Origin: Cylindrobasidium torrendii FP15055 ss-10
Taxonomy: Eukaryota; Basidiomycota; Agaricomycetes; Agaricales; Physalacriaceae
Direction: 5' to 3'
Assembly (NCBI GenBank): GCA_000934385.1
Contig: KN880496.1
Span: forward strand, 1-64,000
DNA length: 64,000 bases
Program-made: the position numbers and the translations under genes
Part shown: positions 56,627 to 64,000 of the stretch, one piece after another
How positions within the stretch are numbered: the stretch's first letter is position 1
Layout: each line of letters opens with the position of its first letter
The notes under the pieces: generated by a model
The model's database searches: none
The model's input: the letters and a program-made list of their open reading frames with translations, nothing else
What the model was told of the DNA's origin: nothing

Positions 56627-57731
56627 ATGCTAGCCATAAACATCGCCGAGCTCGCGCAGATCGCCCCTTCTATAAAGGCAAGAGTCCCCCTCCTTCGTGC
56701 AGAACGCTCAGACTGACGATACCTAGGACAAGGCCGTGCCATGGAAAGAGCGCGTTACCAAAGTAGTCCACGAATACGTCGAGCTATGCGGCTTCAGGGA
56801 CGACCTGACCTACAACAGCGCCGAGTTCGCGCAACTCTACCTACTCATCGCCGATAGGCTCACCGCCTATGGTCTCGACGTTCGCAACAAGCTTGTCCGA
56901 CGAACCCTTGTGCAGGGCGCGCATTTTGCAGTAACAGCATTTGGACACCTATCTTCGTTGGAGACCAAGGTCTACGTCGGCGTCTACACGGCCCTCGTTA
57001 TCCAGGTGGACGATGCCTGCGAGTCCGCCTTGCGCGACTCCCGATATGATGCGATAGAAGACGTCGTGAACTTTGCCATTGTCAGTCACATTCACATATC
57101 TCCCGACGTAACCCGCTGACCTGAGCATCAGGATATCGTCGCTGGGAGGCCATCGCGCACACCTTCGTTACGCGCCCTGCGAGAGCACATCCTCTTTTGT
57201 GGAAGCCTTCTCAACCCAATGGCGACACCCACCCTCACGTTTTCCACCATCCAATTCGTTACCGCATGTGCCATCGAGGCCACTCCAAGTCTGCAAAAGA
57301 CGTTCTCACCCGAGGCTGCCTGTTACACACGCAGCATGTCTGGCGATGGTTCGGCCTACAACATCTTCATCTTCCCACCTTCGATTCCGTACGCGGACTA
57401 CAAGGACGCTTTGCCAAGTATCTCCGACTTCCTGGACCTGCACAACGACCTGTTGTCGTTCTACAAGGAGGAAATCGCAGGCGAAGAGTGTAACTTGGTC
57501 TCTTACCTTCACAAGGGGTGCACGAACGGCGCATCAAAGGTAGATGTTCTAGAGTGGGTGATGCAGCGTTCTGTGCACTCCTACCGTCGTTCGCTGGAGC
57601 TGCTGCAGACAGAAGCCGCCAGGGACGCAATGAGGTCGTTCGCGCAAGGATACTTGGATTTCCACCTCCAGAGCAAGCGATACAGGCTCGCAGAGATGGG
57701 CCTTGGTTCCCGCGCATCGGACGCTGTTTGA
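56627..57731 (+). CDS. Terpene cyclase of trichodiene-synthase type, copy A
   Basis: Exons 56627-56677, 56727-57080 and 57132-57731 give 334 residues. The class I metal-binding motif is DDACES (D112, D113), and the second is NDLLSFYKEE (N240, S244, E248), matching the DDxx(D/E) and NSE motifs of the trichodiene synthase (TRI5-like) family. It is predicted to cyclise farnesyl diphosphate with magnesium in the cytosol; the product cannot be told from sequence. The first intron (56678-56726) starts with GC in the form AAG|GCAAGA, where copy B has GT at the same position. No cytochrome P450 or other tailoring gene lies beside it in the window. It is tail to tail with copy B. Confidence 0.9.
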
Positions 57732-58289
57732 AATGTAAAACAAAGGACTAAACGGACTATTTACCTTAGAACATTGTATTAATCATAATCAAGAATGTAC
57801 TACATATCCCAAGGCAGCTTAGTATAATAAACACGGATTTCTGCACAGCTCCCCAAGTGGGCGCGGGATGTGAGTGATTCGAGGCCATCGGAGAGGCCGA
57901 CATGAGAGAACTCGAGCGAGTGAAGCGGAGGACGGCATAGCTGACATTACCACTTGGATTGGTTTCGTACTACGTGGCTCGCAACGCAAACGCGCCGACT
58001 TTATCAGTTAGCCGGCGCAGACTTGCTGCAGAGAGATGTGACTCGCAGCCGTTTCCAGTGGCCGTCGACCGTTGGTGTCGGAGGGAAAGGCTGAAAAGCA
58101 CGATCCTTGAGAACCGGCATATCGGGCCGACATCGCGTCATTCCGATCAGTGCATTGCCTTCTTGCTTTTGGACAACAAACATCGTTACAACCAAGTTAC
58201 AACGCAGGTAAGTACGTTATTATAATACGGCAGTGCATTAATACAGGTGGTCCAAGATGATATCATAATGAAGAGGGTCCAAGTAAATT
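57732..58289. other. Spacer between the two terpene cyclase genes
   Basis: A 560-base spacer joins the 3' ends of the convergent pair. No gene or palindrome was noticed in it. Confidence 0.4.
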
Positions 58290-59374
58290 CTAAAGAGATT
58301 CCAAACGAGAGCCTAGCCCCATTTCCGAAAGCCTATATCTCTTGCTTTGAAGATGGAATTCCAGCATGCCCTGCGCGAATAACCTCAGCGCCTCTCTGGT
58401 CTCCTTCGTTTTCAATAACTCGAGCGAACGGTAGTAGCAATGTGTTGCACGCTGCATAACCCACTCCAAGACATCCACCTTCGTTGCGCCATTGCTACAT
58501 CCCTTGTGCAAGTAGGACACCAGGTTGCACTCCTCACCAGCGACCTCCTCCTTGTAGAAGGATAGCAAGTCGTTTGCTAGGTCGACGAAATCACAGATGC
58601 TGGGCAATGCGTCCTTGTAGTCCTTGTACGGGATCGAGCGCGGGAAGATGAAGATGATGTAGACAAGGGAGTCGCCGGACATGCTACGTGTGTGGCAAGC
58701 AGCCTCGGGAGAAAACGTCTCTTGAAGACTGGGAGTGACCTCGATAGCGCACGCAGTGACAAACTGGATGGTGGAGAAGGTGAGGAAAGGCTTCGCCATC
58801 GGCTCGAGCAAGTCTCCGCAAGAAAGGATATGGTCACGCAAAGCTTGAAGCGACGGTGTACGCGATGGAGTGCCCGATACGATATCCTGGGATTAATTCA
58901 GCTGCTGAGTCTGTCTATTGAATGGAAATGAACTGACAACTGAGAAGTTGACTGCATCGTCAAGCACGTCTTCTGAGGATTCGCACGTGTCGTCCACTTG
59001 GATAATGAGAGCCGTATACACACCAATGTAGACCTTGGTCTCCATCGATGGCAAATGGCTGTATGAGGTGGCAGAAAACAGTGCTCCCTCCACGGCCGTA
59101 CGGCGGATGAGCGGGTCACACATATCGAGGCCATACGAGATAAGAACTTTGCCTATACGTTCATACAGGGCAGCGAAGTCGGCTTTATCGCGTGCCATGT
59201 TCAACTCGAAGTTGCCTAGCTCGATGTAATCGCGTACGACCTTGGTGGCACGCTCTGTCCAAGGAATCAAGTTGGCCTAGCCGTGGATTAGCTTGGTGTC
59301 GAGGGGCGTGAGTGGATACACACCTCTTCCGATGGGAGGATATGGGAAAGCTCGTCGATGTTTATAGCAAGCAT
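58290..59374 (-). CDS. Terpene cyclase of trichodiene-synthase type, copy B
   Basis: Exons 59374-59324, 59276-58938 and 58886-58290 give 328 residues. Motifs are DDTCES (D112, D113) and NDLLSFYKEE (from N235), both intact. The exon layout is the same as in copy A: a 51-base first exon and the second intron at the same codon. The proteins match along their whole length, with much of the C-terminal half nearly identical (such as SFYKEE-x-AGEECNLVSYLH). Copy B lacks about six residues of copy A after the DD motif. It is expected to be an active cyclase whose product may or may not be the same. Its first intron has a normal GT donor. Confidence 0.9.
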
Positions 59375-61277
59375 CTTTTATGCAAAAATGGCGAGTGAGG
59401 CTAAGCTGGGAGGCTGGGATGTGGATAGGTGCTTTAAAGCATCCACGGCTCACTCTCTTTGCTTAAATACTTTCATTTTATTAGCTTCCTGTTAGCGCGG
59501 CATTTCTCATTAGCTGCCTCCCGCAAGCGAACACTCACATCATCGGCCTTAACCATTCGTGTGAAAACGAGGCTGTGCTCAAACACCGTGTAAGCGGCAC
59601 TGATTGAGTCCGAAAAGCCCTGGCTCAATTGAACGTTCGGTAGGGTAATGTCATTCCTGGGGAACAACTGCTGTATGATAGCTGCGTACTCACCTTGAAG
59701 TGCCGGTGACAGGTTCTCTCCGAAGGCTTTCCATTCTTCAGCAAACCATTTGGGATGTGTTTTAGGCGGCTTGTGCGCCGCGAGTATTCGCGATTTCTCT
59801 TTTCCCTACTCTTCCGTTTGATTTCAGAATCAGGATTGCACGTCTATGGTACCTCGAAGACTTTGGTGCATATTCTAAATTGTCTATGCAGAAGAGTGCT
59901 TCCGTCTGTTTTGTACTGATGTTGTTTTTCCAACGTCTTTGGGGCATCTGCTAGAGGTAGGCAGCAACTGGCGACAGCTTAGTGGGACCGACCTCATACT
60001 CGGAAAACGTCCAAATATCATATCATATGCGGCGACATATCTATGCAAGGGAATTTTGAAGGAGCCAATCAATGACTTTTCCAGAGCCTAGCATTGCGGG
60101 CTTAACGGGGTACCAGCATTCAAGGAGTCTGCTATTGTCTGAAGCAACAACGCCGAACGAGCACATCTGTCATCTTCGCATCCCTGCACTGTAGCCGTTG
60201 TTTCTGATTACTGGGCTGTGTTTGTTCCCAGAGGTGACTGGAGTGCTCTCAAAAAAGGGTTCACGATTCCGTAGTTTTTCGTCAAGCGTCGGACGAAGGA
60301 CGTACGGGGAGGCCGCGATTGAGGTCAGGTGCACGCGGGCGCAAGGCACAAAATACGCACACACTGAACGAGCCACCGACTCTTGTGAAATACCGTTGTC
60401 TCTGTGTTTTCCGTTATGTGCGGAGTGTATGCGCTCTCGAACCTCAAACGGGATTGAAAGATTGCGCTTTGGGCAATTGATGCGGGACCCGGGCTCGATC
60501 AAGTCTGTATTATCGCCTCGACTCGCAGTTCGAGTCCTTTGCATCCCGTTTTGAGTCAGACGGCGGGCTGTAGGTCCGTGCTGTGTGGAGGATCTGCTGC
60601 AGCGGTGGGCATTACTTGCTTGGGAATCCTTTGTGCGATTTTCGGCATTCAAATACGATTTGAGCTCACTGCTAAGCTGCTACTCAGCACGGTCAAATTA
60701 CAACTGCAGAGTGATGTTAACTGTGAGTATAGGGAGGAGCTCAAGTCCGCCGCGTTCTGATAGGCTATCGACTACAGCTCAGCGACTACAGTATCTTTGG
60801 CTTACAACGGTATTATCTGGGTATGCAGATAAGATGTGATAGCGTAAAAGTGAAGGTAGGCAAGGGGCCTAACTTGAACGCTCGGTGTCACAATGATCAA
60901 CGCGACGCGACGCGATCGAGGTCAGGTGATATAAGCTTTGCAGTACATATTTCCAAATTAATTTAGGATTTTCAAAAATCATTTGCGTTTCCCTCGTTCT
61001 TGGACACGATTGACTATCAATGCGCTGCGCCACGCTCAATCTTCCGCGATGATGCAGGACCCAGGTTCCGATCATTTCAGCATTATCACCACGACCATCC
61101 CATCCCGAGTCAGCGTCTGGGCTATCACCAAATCAGTGCGCCGTTTCAAAGTCGGAGGAGCAGCTAGTTGTTGGATTGGATTGGATTTGAGGACTCCGTG
61201 CGTGCTAGATGGCTGTATTTCCTCGGATCCGGATTGACAAGGCCACAGCTGGCGGCTCGTATTAACAGCTTTTCAAA
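59375..61277. other. Gene-poor 1.9-kb interval
   Basis: A minus-strand stretch at about 59480-59760 can be read as two joined segments (HPKWFAEEWKAFGENLSPALQ, then GEYAAIIQQLFPRN onward) and looks protein-like. No family was recognised and no start or further exons were found. Near the right end, 61171-61188 is a short TTGGA tandem repeat about 90 bases before the next ATG. Confidence 0.45.
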
Positions 61278-63052
61278 ATGTCACATCATGGAACTCCATT
61301 TATCCCGCCATTGCAGACGCCTGAGGCAGGCCCGTCGATGCAGCTACCGCCAGACCCAGCACCGACAGCGACGCAGACCCCACACTACGCATATTCGCCC
61401 TTTGGATTCGCCCCGCCTGCATTGCAATACACACCTGGGCCATACTCCCCTGCAGGACTGTCTGTACACCATACACCGCACACACCACAGCCCACGATAC
61501 TGCCCAACGGCCTCTCATCGGATTACACCGGCTATCCTGATCTCTCCAGCGACAGCCAGTCGCGTTCTGGCTCGCATTTGTCCCCTTGGCCTGGCGCCCA
61601 ATCTCTACCTGGCGGGATGCCGCCTCAAGCCCCGCCGACATCACCCTGGGGTACCACGCCCACCGGCTGGCCGACACAACCGCTCAGCGGGTTTCCCACG
61701 CAGCAGTCGCCTTACGCCGCTTCGCCCTACGCCCAATTACCCCAGCAAGCGTTCGGCACACCATGGGGCAGCACTTCGGCACCGTTGCCCGGCAGTGGAC
61801 TGCCGCCAGGCTTCATCCCAATGACCCCAGCCCAGCCAGCGTATTCACCTTACTCGCCGAGCCATGCACCCATGCCCGGCGGCGGCGCATTCCAATTCCC
61901 TCCCCCTGCACAACCGCAATATCAGCCTCCGCCACAGATGGGTGGCATGGGCGCTATGGGCTACGGCCCGCCGCCGATGGCGCCAGGCGTCGGACTCGGG
62001 ATATCGCAGAATCCACAAATGGCGGCGGCGATGAGGCTGCAGCAGGAGAGCGATGCGGCGGCGCAGAGAGTCCTCCAAGCACAACACGAATGGCAGATGT
62101 CACAGGCTATGCTCAAGCAAGCTGTAGCCGCGCCCCCACCACCGCCAGAATTGCCCATGGGTCGTGAGCGTTCGGATCGTATGCCCAAGTTTACCGCTGG
62201 ACCCCACTGTATGTATATTTCTCCAGGCCGAATCGGTTGCTAAATACCTTTTTAGATGGACCTGTCCTGCCTGCTTTCCTCGTCCACAGACTGCAGGTCA
62301 TCATCGACCTGAACCCGATTCTGATGCCCATGACGGACGATATGGAGCGCGAGTACCTCAAGTGGGATATACGCCATCGTACCAATACCGTACAAAGCTC
62401 AAAGGACCACGGAAACACTTCTTGGAGTCGCGAACGTGACGAGCCAGCGACATGGCCACGCATCCTGTCGATGTCCCTTGTTACGCGCTGGGCACCGTTT
62501 ATTATCCCTGTACATGCACACGACGAAAGCATTGGAGTGACCTGTGGGGAGGTTATTGAAGCCATCTCAAACTTCATGAGCAAGCGCAGTTCCAAGGACG
62601 AGTTTGAGAGCTTAGCAAAGGAGAGGTCCAAGGAGGTCACCAAGGCGTATTACTACAACCGCTCAACTGCGCCTTCCGCTCCTGGAGGCGCTCTGGGACA
62701 AGGCATGCTCAAGATGGACTTTATGTGCGACCAAACTATGTTTGGAGGGATCAGGGGGAATGCTAAGCTGGTCCTCGACCGATATGCAGTTGCACATCCA
62801 TGTGTATGGGAGCTCGCGACTATGAACTGGCCGCTTACCCAGAAGGAAACGGAGGACTTGCAGCAGAGGAGGCGGGTACGGTCAGGCGTGCAGTCGGGCG
62901 ACGTCAACGAGGTTGCGGATAGATTGGCGAACACCAGCTTGGGTGGACAGTCGAGTAGGATGTCGAGGAGGCATTCAAGGCAGGCGTCCAATGTGGGACA
63001 TACACCGTTGCCTTCACATTCACCGTCAGAAGAAGAGGAATATCGACAATGA
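61278..63052 (+). CDS. DUF6699 protein with long Pro/Gln/Gly-rich N terminus
   Basis: Exons 61278-62208 and 62256-63052 encode 575 residues. Residues 1-240 are rich in Pro, Ser, Gln, Gly and Tyr (SPYSPSHAPMPGGGAFQFPP) and likely disordered. A helical Gln/Ala-rich segment (MRLQQESDAAAQRVLQAQHE) follows at about 250-285. The C-terminal domain begins at the splice junction. It has VDLNP-like IIDLNPILMP, YLKWDIRHRT, RDEPATWPRILSMSLVTRW and GVTCGEVIEAISNFM, the features of the DUF6699 family, whose function is unknown. The tail is Arg/Ser-rich. It is distantly related to the gene at 48.2-49.0 kb. An ATG in good context supports the start. Confidence 0.8.
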
Positions 63053-63232
63053 GGATGTATCTTGGCCGATTGCTGTATTTTAGCACCTTTTGTATTGTTT
63101 ATGATATAATGAAGGTCCCGGTATGCTGCATACGAGTAGCGTGGAGATGGTCAGAGTCTGCCCCCAGTGAATGCAATGGATCCCTGTCGCATGCCTGTGC
63201 AACTGTAACATAGGCGTTTGAAAACTGGTATA
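63053..63232. other. Short convergent spacer
   Basis: The spacer lies between the 3' ends of the DUF6699 gene and the Per1-like gene. No coding sequence was seen. Confidence 0.4.
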
Positions 63233-64000
63233 CTACACCCTGTGGTCATTCCAACTTGGATCTCGCATATCCTCCACCAAAAAGTTGTACCAAAAGGGCG
63301 CAATGAGTGCCGTGGCCAGATGCCACAATGAGTGCGCGTCAATGACCCGCCCCCATGGCGGAAAGTCAAAGAGCTCGAGTCCTACAGCTGCGGTCATGCA
63401 CAAAACAGCAATTCCCGCTTTTTTGGCAAATGGTGGTCGATACGATTTCGGCTGGGATGGATATCGGCGTAGGATGGACATGGGTAATGCGTATATCGAC
63501 CAGAGAATGTTGTGCGAGAGCCCGACGACCGCGTTGAAGACAATGTTATAAGCATAGTCGAACGACGGCATGAATGTGAGGTATGAGATATGTCCAAGGA
63601 AGGCGACAAGACATATGGAGGACCATGCCATGCGTAGCCGGTCTCGGGGGGTCGATGTCCGTACGCGAGCGGTGGTCAGCTTCGCCCCGACGCTGGGATA
63701 CAGATGGAAGAGGCGAATGACAGCGACGTATAGTCCGCAGAGTATGGTCAGTGCGGCAGAGAAGTAGTCCAGCTTTTCGGTCAACGCCATATCTTGCAGG
63801 GTTCAGCGTTCGAATTTAGCAAGTATGAGGAAGGTAAGCCAACCTCGCGTGTGGAAGACCATGGACCAAATCCAAGTGTTGAGACTCGCATAGGACCATG
63901 CAAGCAAATATATCTTCATGGGATGGTCTCGTGGGACTTCATGTCGTAGCAAGGCCAATCCTCGGAGATGCGCGTAGAAATTCATGGCGGAGAAGGCAAC
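63233..64000 (-). CDS. Per1/PGAP3-like GPI-anchor lipid remodelling protein (3' part)
   Basis: The minus strand carries the C-terminal 235 or so residues; the gene starts beyond the right edge of the window. Exons seen are 64000-63844 and 63792-63233. Family landmarks are SLNTWIWSMVFHTRDMALTE, EKLDYFSAALTILCGLYVAV, FDYAYNIVFNAVVGLSHNILW, FDFPPWGRVIDAHSLWH and a final WYNFLVEDM. Several hydrophobic helices and the conserved HTRD and DAHSLWH histidines match the CREST-type hydrolase core of Per1/PGAP3. Per1/PGAP3 removes the sn-2 acyl chain of the GPI anchor, in yeast in the ER. A 51-base intron interrupts the part in view. Identification is secure although only a fragment is visible. Confidence 0.9.

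Noticed and set aside
60500..60560. tRNA-like TTCGAGTCC stretch
   Set aside because: No matching acceptor, D or anticodon stems could be formed around it.
1..64000. CRISPR arrays, operons and bacterial signals
   Set aside because: Genes carry spliceosomal introns throughout and no regularly spaced repeat array is present.

Overview
The window is nuclear DNA from a filamentous basidiomycete, most likely an Agaricomycete. Genes are split by short introns (mostly 49-60 bases) with GT...AG borders, the spacing is compact, and several families are typical of mushroom-forming fungi: DUF6699 proteins, a DUF6534-type membrane protein, expanded BTB and F-box families, a cerato-platanin and trichodiene-synthase-type terpene cyclases. 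No tRNA, rRNA, CRISPR array or complete autonomous transposon was recognised.

Layout. From 2.0 to 8.7 kb lie a CBM21 protein-phosphatase-1 targeting subunit and a serine/threonine kinase with a large insert in its catalytic domain. From 9.2 to 13.5 kb a long multi-exon gene of unknown function runs on the minus strand, back to back with a Zn2Cys6 transcription factor (13.8-15.9 kb). A small Cys-rich coiled-coil protein follows, then the V-ATPase a subunit (17.5-20.3 kb, minus). Between 20.6 and 21.4 kb is a truncated, frameshifted copy of the 3' end of the 9-13 kb gene. Translation elongation factor 3 occupies 22.9-26.3 kb. A mitochondrial lipoyl-type domain protein lacking the usual lysine is at 27.3-28.2 kb.

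From 29.4 to 34.7 kb a tandem array of five BTB gene copies lies on the minus strand, three intact and two decayed. After it come a seven-helix membrane protein, a methyltransferase, a one-helix membrane protein, an HMG-box protein, an inverted-repeat element, a glyoxalase-like protein, a secreted cerato-platanin, a protein with an internal duplication and a DUF6699 protein. The stretch 49.3-54.0 kb carries a CCDC124-type ribosome-associated protein, a calcipressin and an F-box protein. After a gene-poor 2.6 kb, two terpene cyclase genes face each other tail to tail (56.6-59.4 kb). The window ends with a second DUF6699 protein and the 3' part of a Per1/PGAP3 GPI-lipid remodelling gene.

How genes relate. 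Most are unrelated housekeeping or regulatory genes. Local duplication is the main theme: the BTB array, the terpene cyclase pair, the broken 20.6-kb copy, the internal repeat at 46.5-47.0 kb, and a roughly 350-bp dispersed repeat present near both 0.2 kb and 43.4 kb in opposite orientation. Exon borders given below were read by eye from splice signals and frame continuity; no transcript data were available.
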